A DNA stretch of 64,000 bases, from contig NZ_CP084550.1 in NCBI RefSeq assembly GCF_021800405.1, positions 1,302,001 to 1,366,000 on the forward strand, written 5' to 3'. The notes beneath the pieces are model-generated. The model searched no databases. It saw nothing but the letters and a program-made list of their open reading frames with translations, and was not told where the DNA came from. This document shows, in pieces, positions 24,204-33,118 of this stretch (positions are counted from its first letter, which is position 1; each line of letters opens with the position of its first letter). The DNA comes from Arthrobacter sp. FW306-07-I (GTDB taxonomy: Bacteria; Actinomycetota; Actinomycetes; Actinomycetales; Micrococcaceae). Made by a program: the position numbers and the translations under genes.

Positions 24204-25313
24204 TTGAACAAATCACTGCGTGCCGTCTTCAAGCGCGGTTCAATGGCAGGCGTGGCCACCCTTGGTGCGTCCGCGCTTGTGCTCACTGCCTGCGGTGCCG
24301 CCCCCGAAGCCGGAAGCACCCCGTCAGCAGGGGCCAGCGACTACGTCGGCTGCATCGTGTCGGACTCCGGCGGATTCGACGACCAGTCCTTCAACCAGTC
24401 CTCCTACGAGGGCCTGAAGAAAGCGGAGAAGGACCTCGGCATCAAGGTCAACCAGATCGAGTCCAAGACCAACAACGACTTCGAACCCAACCTGCGCGCC
24501 ATGGTCACGGCCGGCTGCAACCTCACCATCACCGTGGGCTTCCTGCTCGGTGACGCCACCAAGGCCCAGGCAACCGCTAACCCGGACAAGCACTTCGCCA
24601 TCATCGACTTCGGCTACGACCAGCCCATCAGCAACGTCAAGCCGATCATCTATGACACCGCACAGGCCGCATTCCTGGCCGGCTACCTGGCAGCAGGAAC
24701 CACCAAGACCGGCACCGTGGCCACCTTCGGCGGAATCAAGATCCCCACCGTGACCATCTTCATGGACGGTTACGCCGACGGCGTGAAGTACTACAACCAG
24801 CAGAAGGGCAAGAACGTCAAGCTGCTCGGCTGGAACAAGGACGCCCAGGACGGCAGCTTCACCGGCGACTTCGAAAAGCAGGACGTCGGCAAGCAGCTGA
24901 CCAAGAACTTCCTGGACCAGGGCGCGGACATCGTCATGCCCGTGGCGGGCCCGGTGGGCAAGGGCGCGGGCGCCGCGCTGAACGAGGCCAAGGCCGCCGG
25001 CAAGGACGTCAAGCTCATCTGGGTTGACTCCGACGGCTACCTCACCGCCCCGGACTACAAGGGCATCATGCTCTCCTCCGTCATGAAGCAGATGGGCGAG
25101 GCCGTGGAAACCGTGGTCACCGAGGACAAGGACGGCAAGTTCAACAACACCCCGTACGTCGGCACCCTTGCCAACGACGGCGTGCAGCTGGCACCCTTCC
25201 ACGACCTCGATTCCCAGGTCCCCGCGGAACTGAAGTCCGATCTCGAGGCGATCAAGAAGGACATCGTGGCCGGCAAGCTGAAGGTTCAGTCCGCAGCAAG
25301 CCCCAAGGCCTGA
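24204..25313 (+). CDS. BMP-family nucleoside-binding lipoprotein
   Basis: The extracytoplasmic receptor of a nucleoside ABC transporter (basic membrane protein / PnrA family). The 369-residue precursor has a basic start, a hydrophobic core and lipobox LTAC with the lipid cysteine at residue 30. The mature domain carries VSDSGGFDDQSFNQSSYEG, the BMP ligand-loop signature, then TVGFLLGDA and IDFGYDQP. TTG 24204 is the start, with GGAGGA at 24195-24200. The upstream 200 nt hold a possible TAAAGT -10 box at 24074-24079. An intrinsic terminator separates it from the ATPase gene, which would let it be made in excess. Confidence 0.93.
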   Translation: MNKSLRAVFKRGSMAGVATLGASALVLTACGAAPEAGSTPSAGASDYVGCIVSDSGGFDDQSFNQSSYEGLKKAEKDLGIKVNQIESKTNNDFEPNLRAMVTAGCNLTITVGFLLGDATKAQATANPDKHFAIIDFGYDQPISNVKPIIYDTAQAAFLAGYLAAGTTKTGTVATFGGIKIPTVTIFMDGYADGVKYYNQQKGKNVKLLGWNKDAQDGSFTGDFEKQDVGKQLTKNFLDQGADIVMPVAGPVGKGAGAALNEAKAAGKDVKLIWVDSDGYLTAPDYKGIMLSSVMKQMGEAVETVVTEDKDGKFNNTPYVGTLANDGVQLAPFHDLDSQVPAELKSDLEAIKKDIVAGKLKVQSAASPKA

Positions 25314-25324
25314 TCCACCACAGG

Positions 25325-25373
25325 AAGCGCCGCCGCCGGCCCGTCACCCACTGGCCGGGCGGTGGCGCTTTTT
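25325..25373 (+). terminator. Intrinsic terminator between the BMP gene and its ATPase
   Basis: Stem arms AAGCGCC/GGCGCTT continuing through CCGCC/GGCGG and GGCC/GGCC with one bulge, followed by five T residues (25369-25373). One of the few hairpins here with a true U-tract. Partial readthrough would set a high receptor-to-transporter ratio. Confidence 0.88.
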
Positions 25374-25481
25374 GCTGGCCGAACGTTTACCCCGCACGGC
25401 CGGCTCCTCCCGGGACTGCAGCCACTAGGCTGGTGCTGCAGCCAGATATCCCGTCCGGTCTGATCACCGGACGCTTCGAGA

Positions 25482-27077
25482 TTGGTCAGAGTTTTGAAAC
25501 TTGAGCTTCGAGGGATCACTAAACGCTTTGGCGCGCTGCTGGCCAACGACCACATCGATGTGGTGGTTGAGCCGGGACAGATCCACTGCCTCCTCGGCGA
25601 AAACGGGGCCGGCAAGTCCACCCTGATGAACGTGCTTTACGGGCTGTACGAGCCCACCGAGGGCGACATCCTCATCGATGACAAGCCGGTTGCCTTCCGC
25701 GGCCCAGGCGATGCCATGGCCGCGGGAATCGGCATGGTGCACCAGCACTTCATGCTGGTGCCGGTGTTCACCGTGGCGGAAAACGTGGCGCTGGGCGCCG
25801 AGCCCACCAAAGCCGCCGGCTTCCTCAACCTGGACCAGACCAGGCAGCGCATCAAGGAAATCTCGGACCAGTACGGCTTTGACGTTGACCCGGACGCCCT
25901 GGTGGAGGACCTGCCGGTGGGCGTGCAGCAAAGGGTCGAAATCATCAAAGCCCTGGTCCGCAACGCCAAGGTCCTCATCCTCGACGAACCCACGGCCGTC
26001 CTGACGCCGCAGGAGACCGACGAACTCCTGGACATCATGCGCCAGCTCAAGTCGCGCGGCACTTCCATCGTGTTCATTTCGCACAAGCTGCGCGAGGTCA
26101 AGGAAGTTTCGGACACCATCACTGTTATCCGGCGCGGCAAGGTGGTGGGCACCGCCGATCCTGCCGCTTCCACCACCGAGCTTGCCTCGATGATGGTGGG
26201 CCGGGCGGTCAGCTTGAATTTGGACAAGGCCCCCGCCCAGCCCAAGGAAACCACGTTCGAAGTCACCGACCTCACCGTCGTCGCGCCCAACGGCCAGCAC
26301 GTGGTGGACCACCTCAGCTTCCACATCAAGCGCGGGGAGATCCTGGCCATCGCCGGGGTGCAGGGCAACGGGCAGACCGAACTCACCGAAGCGATCCTGG
26401 GCCTGCAGGACCGGGTCACCGGCTCCATCGTCCTGGACGGCAAGGAACTGGTGGGCCGGTCCGTCAAGGAAGTCCTCGACGCGGGCGTCGGCTTTGTTCC
26501 GGAAGACCGCAAAGTGGACGGGCTGGTGGGCACCTTCTCCGTGGCCGAGAACCTGATCCTGGACCTTTATGACAAGCCGCCGTTCGCCAAGGGGATCAGC
26601 ATGAGCCCGGCGAAGATCATGGAAAACGCCAAGGCACGCATCGGTGAATTCGATGTGCGGACGCCCTCGGCTGCAGCTGCCGCCGGAACACTTTCCGGCG
26701 GCAATCAGCAAAAGCTCGTGATGGCCCGCGAACTCTCCCGCCCCCTGCGCCTGTTCATCGCCTCCCAGCCCACCCGCGGCGTGGACGTGGGTTCCATCGA
26801 GTTCCTGCACCGGCGGATTGTGGCAGAGCGCGACCAGGGAACCCCGGTGATGATTATTTCCACCGAACTGGACGAAGTCATGGAGCTGGCCGACCGGATC
26901 GCAGTGCTCTACAAGGGCAGGCTGGTGGGCACCGTTCCGGGCGGGACCAGCCGGGACGTCCTGGGTCTCATGATGGCGGGCATACCGCCGGAAGAGCACG
27001 CACCGCAGCACGCACACACCCCGCAGGCCGGGACCCCGGCCCCCACCTCCAACGCCGAGGGAGCCGACCATGCCTGA
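25482..27077 (+). CDS. Nucleoside ABC transporter ATP-binding protein (tandem NBD)
   Basis: Powers nucleoside import together with the BMP receptor and the two permeases that follow. The 531-residue protein has two nucleotide-binding domains. The first has Walker A LLGENGAGKST and Walker B ILILDEPTAVLTP. The second, degenerate as usual for this family, has AIAGVQGNGQTEL in place of a Walker A and the signature LSGGNQQK. About 25 C-terminal residues are His/Pro/Ala-rich. The start is uncertain between TTG 25482 and TTG 25494; neither has a good ribosome site. A 7-bp inverted repeat (25453-25459 with 25466-25472) lies just upstream. It overlaps the next gene by 8 nt. Confidence 0.92.
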   Translation: MVRVLKLELRGITKRFGALLANDHIDVVVEPGQIHCLLGENGAGKSTLMNVLYGLYEPTEGDILIDDKPVAFRGPGDAMAAGIGMVHQHFMLVPVFTVAENVALGAEPTKAAGFLNLDQTRQRIKEISDQYGFDVDPDALVEDLPVGVQQRVEIIKALVRNAKVLILDEPTAVLTPQETDELLDIMRQLKSRGTSIVFISHKLREVKEVSDTITVIRRGKVVGTADPAASTTELASMMVGRAVSLNLDKAPAQPKETTFEVTDLTVVAPNGQHVVDHLSFHIKRGEILAIAGVQGNGQTELTEAILGLQDRVTGSIVLDGKELVGRSVKEVLDAGVGFVPEDRKVDGLVGTFSVAENLILDLYDKPPFAKGISMSPAKIMENAKARIGEFDVRTPSAAAAAGTLSGGNQQKLVMARELSRPLRLFIASQPTRGVDVGSIEFLHRRIVAERDQGTPVMIISTELDEVMELADRIAVLYKGRLVGTVPGGTSRDVLGLMMAGIPPEEHAPQHAHTPQAGTPAPTSNAEGADHA

Positions 27078-28467
27078 CCAGCCTTCCCCCAAACATGCAG
27101 CGGGCGAACAGCACGCCGCTGATCCACACAAAACGACCGCCCATGCGGGCGTGGACAGCCCGGCCGCCGAGGAAACCGCAGCGGTGGTAGCCGTCGACAC
27201 TGCCGGCGGAGCCATGCAGCCTTCCGCGGTTCCGGCCACGGCCCAAAGCGGACAGTTGCCGGGTGGCCCCGATACCGTGCTGCGCCGGATCTTTACCGGG
27301 AGCGGCGTGGTCTCGGTCCTGGCGGTGCTGCTGGCGCTGATCATCGGCGGCCTGCTCATCGCAAGCACGGACAAGCAGGTGGCCGCCACCTCCAGCTACT
27401 TCTTTGCCAGGCCCACGGACATGCTGACGGCGGTATGGAATGCCGCCACCCGGTCCTACATCGCACTGTTCCAAGGATCGGTGTTCAACCCCCGGGGCAA
27501 CGGCCTGGCCGCGCAGTTCGCCCCCTTCATGGAAACCCTCACCATCGCCACGCCGCTGATCACTGCCGGCCTGGGCGTGGCGCTGGCATTCCGGGCTGGC
27601 CTGTTCAACATCGGTGCGCAGGGCCAGATCATCGTGGCAGGCATCCTGGCGGCCTGGGTGGGCTTCGCACTGCACCTGCCGGTTGGCCTGCATCTGCTGC
27701 TGGTGCTCGTGGCCGGCATCGTCGGCGGTGCCCTCTGGGCCGGACTGGTGGGCCTGCTCAAGGCCCGGACCGGAGCCCATGAAGTCATCCTGACCATCAT
27801 GTTCAACTACATTGCGCTCTACTTCCTGCGCTACCTGCTGAACACCCCGGCGTTCCAGCGTCCGGGGGAGTCCAACCCCATTTCACCCATCCTGGACCCC
27901 AGTGCTGTATACCCGCAGATCCTGGGCAGCCAGTACCGGCTGCACCTGGGCTTCCTCCTGGCGATCGCCGCCACCTTTGTGGTGTGGTGGCTCCTGAACC
28001 GGTCCACGGTGGGCTTCGAGTTCCGGGCCGTGGGCGCCAACCCCAAGGCTGCGCAGACCGCCGGCATCAACGTCTCCCGCTCCACCATCCTGGTCATGGC
28101 CATCGCAGGCGGCCTCGCCGGCATGTCCGGCGTGGCGCAGGTTGCCGGCACCGAAAAGGTGCTCACCGACGGCGTGGCCGCTACGTACGGGTTTGACGCC
28201 ATCACGGTTGCCCTGCTGGGACGTTCGACGCCGTGGGGCACCTTCGCAGCCGGCCTGCTGTTCGGCGCTTTCCGCGCCGGAGCGGTCCAGATGCAGATCC
28301 AGACCGGCACCCCCATCGACATCGTCCTGGTGGTCCAGTCCCTGATTGTCCTTTTCATCGCCGCACCGCCGCTGGTCCGGGCCGTCTTCGGCCTGAACCC
28401 CAGGCGCAGGAAGCCCGCGCGCACAGCCAAGTCCGGGCAGGCAGCCACAACCGGAGGTGCCGCATGA
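27070..28467 (+). CDS. Nucleoside ABC transporter permease 1
   Basis: A membrane subunit of the BMP-type nucleoside importer (YufP/NupP-like). The 465-residue protein has an unusually long, Ala/His-rich, presumably cytoplasmic N-terminus of about 70 residues before the first helix (VVSVLAVLLALIIGGLLIA). It then shows the branched-chain/BMP permease features: LAFRAGLFNIGAQGQIIV, EVILTIMFNYIAL, VGANPKAAQTAGINV (the ATPase-coupling loop) and GGLAGMSGVAQV. It overlaps the ATPase gene by 8 nt and ends in ATGA with permease 2. Confidence 0.93.
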   Translation: MPDQPSPKHAAGEQHAADPHKTTAHAGVDSPAAEETAAVVAVDTAGGAMQPSAVPATAQSGQLPGGPDTVLRRIFTGSGVVSVLAVLLALIIGGLLIASTDKQVAATSSYFFARPTDMLTAVWNAATRSYIALFQGSVFNPRGNGLAAQFAPFMETLTIATPLITAGLGVALAFRAGLFNIGAQGQIIVAGILAAWVGFALHLPVGLHLLLVLVAGIVGGALWAGLVGLLKARTGAHEVILTIMFNYIALYFLRYLLNTPAFQRPGESNPISPILDPSAVYPQILGSQYRLHLGFLLAIAATFVVWWLLNRSTVGFEFRAVGANPKAAQTAGINVSRSTILVMAIAGGLAGMSGVAQVAGTEKVLTDGVAATYGFDAITVALLGRSTPWGTFAAGLLFGAFRAGAVQMQIQTGTPIDIVLVVQSLIVLFIAAPPLVRAVFGLNPRRRKPARTAKSGQAATTGGAA

Positions 28468-29789
28468 GCACAACACTTTCATCGTCCAGGTCCGGCAACC
28501 CCCAGCCCGGCGGCTCCGCGGCCGACACCCGCTCCGCGGCGCCTTCGGGCAAACCGGCCACCTGGAAAACCCCGGTCCTGCTCGCCGTGTTCGCGTTGAT
28601 CTCCCTGGTGTTTTTCGGCCTCCTGGCCCCCCACCAGACGGCAAGCTTCGGCATCTCCACCGAGGGTGATTTCTTCCAGCTCCCGGCACTGGAAATCAAC
28701 GCCTTTGCCGGCGGCATCACGCTGTCGGTACTCCTTGTTGCACTGGCCGGTTACGCCGTCTATTTGAAGACAAGGAACCAGGCGGTTCCCGGCTGGCTCC
28801 CCGTCACGTTCATCGTGGTCTTCGTGGCCGCGTTCCTTATCTGGGTAGTGGGCGGCGCCCGCACTCCCGCCATCTCATTAGCGGGTCTCATCGCCGGGTC
28901 GGTCACGCTTGCCGTCCCGCTCGTGTTCGGTTCACTTTCCGGTGTCCTGTGCGAGCGCGCTGGAGTGGTGAACATCGCCATCGAAGGGCAGCTCCTTGGC
29001 GGGGCCTTCACCGCGGCCATTGTTGCCAGCATGACCAGGAGCGCTTTGGTCGGGCTGCTGGCGGCCGCTATAGCGGGCGCGGTGGTGTCCATGGTCCTGG
29101 CGCTGTTCAGCATCAAGTACCTGGTTAACCAGATCATTGTCGGAGTCGTCCTGAATGTGCTGGTCTCCGGCGTGACCGGCTTCCTCTTCAGCACCGTGAT
29201 GCAGGCCAACAAGGCCCAGTTCAACTCGCCGCCCGGCCTGGACGTCATCGACATCCCCGTGCTCTCCAGCATCCCGATCATCGGGCCCATCCTGTTCCGG
29301 CAGTCGCTGGTGGGATACCTCATGTACGTCGCTGTCGCGGTGGTCTGGGTGGGCCTGTTCAAGACCAGGTGGGGCCTGCGTGTCCGCGCAGTGGGTGAGC
29401 ACCCGCAGGCGGCGGACACCTTGGGCATCAACGTCAACGCCACCCGGTTCTGGAACGTCACACTGGGCGGTGCTGTAGCCGGCATCGGCGGCTCGTTCTT
29501 CACCCTTGTTGCCATCGACAGCTTCACCAAGGAAATCTCCGGAGGCCGCGGATTCATTGCCCTGGCCGCCCTGATCTTCGGACGCTGGAACCCTGTGGGT
29601 GCCTTCTTCGCGGCACTCCTGTTCGGATTCGCCGATAACCTCCAGAGCATTGTCACCATCATCGGTACGCCCGTGCCCAGCCAGTTCATGGCCATGCTGC
29701 CCTACCTGGTAACCGTGCTCGCCGTCGCCGGCCTGGTGGGTCGTTCCAGGCCGCCCGCGGCCGACGGCATCCCCTACGTCAAGGGATGA
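28464..29789 (+). CDS. Nucleoside ABC transporter permease 2
   Basis: The second membrane subunit (YufQ/NupQ-like), 441 residues. The start ATG overlaps the previous stop (ATGA). It parallels permease 1: about 40 polar residues, then multiple helices, with CERAGVVNIAIEGQLLGGA, NQIIVGVVLNVLVSG, the coupling loop VGEHPQAADTLGINV, and SGGRGFIALAALIFGRWNP. Leu139 is encoded by TTA (28878-28880), a very rare codon in this GC-rich sequence. The gene ends in ATGA with cdd, tying uptake to nucleoside breakdown. Confidence 0.93.
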   Translation: MSTTLSSSRSGNPQPGGSAADTRSAAPSGKPATWKTPVLLAVFALISLVFFGLLAPHQTASFGISTEGDFFQLPALEINAFAGGITLSVLLVALAGYAVYLKTRNQAVPGWLPVTFIVVFVAAFLIWVVGGARTPAISLAGLIAGSVTLAVPLVFGSLSGVLCERAGVVNIAIEGQLLGGAFTAAIVASMTRSALVGLLAAAIAGAVVSMVLALFSIKYLVNQIIVGVVLNVLVSGVTGFLFSTVMQANKAQFNSPPGLDVIDIPVLSSIPIIGPILFRQSLVGYLMYVAVAVVWVGLFKTRWGLRVRAVGEHPQAADTLGINVNATRFWNVTLGGAVAGIGGSFFTLVAIDSFTKEISGGRGFIALAALIFGRWNPVGAFFAALLFGFADNLQSIVTIIGTPVPSQFMAMLPYLVTVLAVAGLVGRSRPPAADGIPYVKG

Positions 29790-30217
29790 CCGCCATGGAA
29801 AATGCACAGTTGGACAACGCACAGGCCGTGGACTGGGCAGCCCTCGAAACCGCGGCCGTCGCAGCCATGAAGAATGCGTACGCCCCATACTCAAAGTTTC
29901 CCGTAGGCGCCGCGGCGCTCACCGGGGACGGCAGGATCGTCAGCGGCTGCAATGTGGAGAATGCCAGCTATGGGCTGACGCTTTGCGCCGAATGTGCCCT
30001 GGTGGGAAACCTGCAGATGACCGGTGGTGGGCTGCTGCGGGCGTTCTACTGTGTCGACGGGGCGGGAAACATCCTGATGCCCTGTGGCCGCTGCCGCCAG
30101 TTGCTGTACGAATTCCGTGCCCCGGACATGCAGCTCATGACTACCCAGGGCATCAAGACCATGGACCAGGTGCTGCCCGACGCCTTTGGTCCTGAACATC
30201 TGGAGGAGACCCGGTGA
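29786..30217 (+). CDS. cdd: Cytidine deaminase
   Basis: Deaminates cytidine and deoxycytidine to uridine forms, the first step in using imported pyrimidine nucleosides. The 143-residue protein, of the homotetrameric type, has Zn ligands Cys67, Cys100 and Cys103 and catalytic Glu69 in the CAEC and PCGRC motifs, plus substrate-binding CNVENASYG. ATG 29786 overlaps the permease stop by 4 nt, and its own stop overlaps deoA. ATG 29795 is an alternative start. Confidence 0.96.
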   Translation: MTAMENAQLDNAQAVDWAALETAAVAAMKNAYAPYSKFPVGAAALTGDGRIVSGCNVENASYGLTLCAECALVGNLQMTGGGLLRAFYCVDGAGNILMPCGRCRQLLYEFRAPDMQLMTTQGIKTMDQVLPDAFGPEHLEETR

Positions 30218-31545
30218 CCGAGAACCAAACACCGAACAGTACCGCCGAAGCGTTCGACGCCGTCGACATCATCCGCACCAAGCGGGACAAAGGGACGCTG
30301 AGCCCCGAACAGATCGACTGGACCATCGACGCGTACACCCGCGGGGCCATCGCCGACGAGCAGATGGCAGCCCTGAACATGGCCATCCTGCTCAACGGAA
30401 TGGACCGGACCGAAATTGCCCGCTGGACGGCGGCCATGATCGCCTCCGGTGAGCGAATGGATTTCTCCAGCCTCCGGCGTCCCGACGGCGGCCTGAAGTA
30501 CACCACGGACAAGCATTCCACGGGCGGGGTGGGGGACAAGATCACCCTGCCGCTGGCCCCGCTGGTGGCGGTATTCGGGGTCGCCGTGCCCCAGCTGTCC
30601 GGCCGCGGCCTGGGGCACACCGGAGGCACCCTGGACAAGCTGGAGTCAATCCCCGGCTGGCGGGCCAACCTCAGCAACGACGAGATCCTGGCCCAACTCC
30701 AGGACGTTGGCGCAGTGATCTGCGCCGCCGGCGCCGGGCTTGCCCCCGCCGACAAGAAGCTGTACGCGCTCCGGGACGTCACCGGCACGGTGGAGGCCAT
30801 CCCGCTGATCGCGTCATCGATCATGAGCAAGAAGATCGCAGAGGGCACCGGCTCGCTGGTCCTGGACGTCAAGGTGGGCAGCGGGGCGTTCATGAAAGAC
30901 GAAGCGACAGCCCGCGAACTCGCCGAAACCATGGTGGCGCTGGGCAAGGACGCAGGAGTTAACACTGTTGCGCTGCTGACCAACATGGACACCCCGCTGG
31001 GCCTTACCGCCGGCAATGCCATCGAGGTCGAGGAATCGCTGGAGGTCCTGGCGGGCGGCGGTCCTGATGACGTGGTGGAGCTGACTGTGCGGCTCGCCGA
31101 AGAAATGCTCGCCGCGGCAGGAGTGCGCGACGCCGATCCCGCTGCCGCGCTGAAGGACGGCCGAGCCATGGACGTCTGGAACCGGATGATCTCCGCCCAG
31201 GGCGGCGACCCACAGGCAGCCCTGCCAAAGGCCAGGGAATCCGACGTCGTATACGCCCCCGCCGACGGGGTGCTGGTGGAACTGGACGCGCTCGCCGTTG
31301 GCGTGGCCGCGTGGCGCCTGGGTGCCGGCCGTGCGCGGAAGGAGGACCCCGTCCAGGCCGGGGCGGGGGTGCGCATGCACGCCAAGCCCGGCGCCACAGT
31401 CCGGGCCGGGGAGCCGCTGATGACGCTGCTCACCGATACCCCGGAGCGGTTCGCCCGTGCCCGCGAAGCCCTGGAGCACGCCGTGGTTATTGCTCCGGAA
31501 GGTTCACGGCCTGCCCAGCAGCTCATCATCGACCGCATAGCATAG
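30214..31545 (+). CDS. deoA: Thymidine (pyrimidine-nucleoside) phosphorylase
   Basis: Splits thymidine or uridine with phosphate into base and (deoxy)ribose-1-phosphate, the salvage step after Cdd. The 443-residue protein has the hallmark DKHSTGGVGD at about residues 99-108, SGRGLGHTGGTLDKLE, ASSIMSKKIAEG, the VLDVKVGSGAFM block and a C-terminal domain with AGEPLMTL. GTG 30214 overlaps the cdd stop, so the whole set from the ATPase gene to here is translationally linked. Confidence 0.95.
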   Translation: MTENQTPNSTAEAFDAVDIIRTKRDKGTLSPEQIDWTIDAYTRGAIADEQMAALNMAILLNGMDRTEIARWTAAMIASGERMDFSSLRRPDGGLKYTTDKHSTGGVGDKITLPLAPLVAVFGVAVPQLSGRGLGHTGGTLDKLESIPGWRANLSNDEILAQLQDVGAVICAAGAGLAPADKKLYALRDVTGTVEAIPLIASSIMSKKIAEGTGSLVLDVKVGSGAFMKDEATARELAETMVALGKDAGVNTVALLTNMDTPLGLTAGNAIEVEESLEVLAGGGPDDVVELTVRLAEEMLAAAGVRDADPAAALKDGRAMDVWNRMISAQGGDPQAALPKARESDVVYAPADGVLVELDALAVGVAAWRLGAGRARKEDPVQAGAGVRMHAKPGATVRAGEPLMTLLTDTPERFARAREALEHAVVIAPEGSRPAQQLIIDRIA

Positions 31546-31551
31546 TGACCA

Positions 31552-32181
31552 ATGCAGGCCATCAATGACTTCATCCTCGCCGCCGCCGGACAGCCGTGGG
31601 TGCTGGTCCTGGTGCTGGCCTGCTGCATCATCGACGGCTTCTTTCCGCCGGTCCCCAGCGAGTCGGTGGTGGTGGGCCTCGCGGCGGTGGCGGCCACCGC
31701 CGATGTTCCCAATCCGTGGCTCCTGGCCCTGGTGGCTGCAGCCGGGGCCTTCTCCGGCGACAATATCGCCTACCTCCTGGGCCGCCGCGTGGGTACCACG
31801 CGATGGGGGTGGATGCGCGGGCCGCGGATGCAAAGCGCGTTCCGCTGGGCAGGCCGTGAGCTGCGGAAGCGGCCGGCGTCACTGATCCTCGTGGCACGCT
31901 TTGTGCCGATCGGCAGGGTGGCCGTCAACCTGACCGCCGGGGTCACCAGATATCCCCACCTGCGGTTCGTGGGCCTGACCGTCCTGTCCGCCAGCCTGTG
32001 GGCCGGCTACTCGGTGGCGATCGGGCTTTTCTTTGGCCAGTGGTTTGAGGACAACCACCTCCTGGGTGCAGCAATCGCCATCGTCTGCGCCGTGGCGCTG
32101 GGCATCGTGGTGGACCTGGTGATCAACAAATTCCGGGGCAAGCCCAACGTGGTGGAACGGATCCGGGAACCCGGGGCCTGA
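31552..32181 (+). CDS. DedA family membrane protein 1
   Basis: A DedA/SNARE-associated (PF09335-type) membrane protein of 209 residues; family members are implicated in lipid flipping and envelope homeostasis. Features: CCIIDGFFPPVPSESVVVG (re-entrant loop with the conserved acidic and Pro residues), GAFSGDNIAYLLGRRVG, RFVPIGRVAVNLTAG, and a terminal helix. It begins 6 nt after the deoA stop and may ride on the salvage operon; a TAGCAT box 8 nt before the ATG is a weak alternative promoter. A paralogue follows directly. Confidence 0.9.
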   Translation: MQAINDFILAAAGQPWVLVLVLACCIIDGFFPPVPSESVVVGLAAVAATADVPNPWLLALVAAAGAFSGDNIAYLLGRRVGTTRWGWMRGPRMQSAFRWAGRELRKRPASLILVARFVPIGRVAVNLTAGVTRYPHLRFVGLTVLSASLWAGYSVAIGLFFGQWFEDNHLLGAAIAIVCAVALGIVVDLVINKFRGKPNVVERIREPGA

Positions 32182-32315
32182 CCGGCGCGTTTAGTGGGTA
32201 ATTCCGGGCATCAGGGCGTAGCGGAAACCCCCGGCGCGTGGGACACTTAGGAACGATTTCCGCATTTGGCTGCGGCACACTGGCCGTGTCATTTTTCATA
32301 CAGGAGCAACACCGC

Positions 32316-33041
32316 GTGGAGTTTATTAATGAGGCCGTGCTCCATGCAGCGGGCCAGTGGTGGATCTACCCCGTCCTGCTGGTGTTCTTCTTTGTGGACG
32401 GGTTCGCCATGGTGGTCCCCAGCGAGACCCTCATTGTGGCGCTTGCCGCTTTCTCGCGGCACAGCGGCGAACCCAATCTCTGGATCCTTGGCGTCACGGC
32501 GCTGGTAGGCGCTATTGCCGGTGACAACATGGCCTACATGCTCGGCCGCAAGATCGGCCTGGAGCGGTGGGGATGGATGCGCCGGCCCAAGGTCCGGAAA
32601 GTCTTTGCCTGGGCACGCTATGAACTGGAGAAGCGCGGGGCCGTACTGATCTTCACCGCCCGCTACATCCCCTGGGGCCGGGTGGCCGTCAACTACGTTG
32701 CCGGCAGCACGGGTTTCTCGCACCGCAGGTTCTTCGTATTCGACGCCTTCGCCTGCGTGACCTGGGTGGGTTACTCCCTTGGCATCGGCCTGCTGGCCAG
32801 CTCCTTCCCGTGGCTGCACCACAACCCGTTGCTCAGCGCGGGCATCGCGGTGGTGTTCGCCATCGTCCTGGGCGTTGTCATCGACCACCTGCTGCGCTGG
32901 TGGCACAAACGGCTGGGCCGCGATGATACGCCGGATCCGGACGGCTGGACCGAAGGATCCTCCGACTCCGGCCACGAGGGGCGCCCCGGCACCCAGGCCT
33001 TCGTGGTGCCGTCGGCAGAGGCCGGTCCCGTCGCGAAGTAG
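32316..33041 (+). CDS. DedA family membrane protein 2
   Basis: The second DedA protein, 241 residues, clearly paralogous to its neighbour: FFFVDGFAMVVPSETLIVA, GAIAGDNMAYMLGRKIG, WGWMRRPKVRKVF, RYIPWGRVAVNYVAGSTG. GTG 32316 is chosen because AGGAG lies at 32302-32306; an upstream start at 32238 is not supported. The C-terminus adds about 45 residues of charged, probably cytoplasmic tail that the first copy lacks (RDDTPDPDGWTEGSSDSG). The two genes look like an old tandem duplication. Confidence 0.9.
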   Translation: MEFINEAVLHAAGQWWIYPVLLVFFFVDGFAMVVPSETLIVALAAFSRHSGEPNLWILGVTALVGAIAGDNMAYMLGRKIGLERWGWMRRPKVRKVFAWARYELEKRGAVLIFTARYIPWGRVAVNYVAGSTGFSHRRFFVFDAFACVTWVGYSLGIGLLASSFPWLHHNPLLSAGIAVVFAIVLGVVIDHLLRWWHKRLGRDDTPDPDGWTEGSSDSGHEGRPGTQAFVVPSAEAGPVAK

Positions 33042-33106
33042 CAGGCGGCCCCGGCCGCCCTCGGACGGCTGGCTTTGACCCGCTGGCTTTGAACTCCGCC
33101 CCACCC

Positions 33107-33118
33107 TAAGGTGGGAAC
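33107..33118 (+). promoter_or_regulatory. Leaderless promoter of add
   Basis: TAAGGT (33107-33112) is followed by 6 nt and the GTG start at 33119. No Shine-Dalgarno sequence is present. Confidence 0.6.

Noticed and set aside
25464..27389. A 641-codon minus-strand open frame opposite the nucleoside ATPase gene
   Set aside because: The plus-strand frame has full ABC motifs; the antisense translation has no domain and typical shadow composition.
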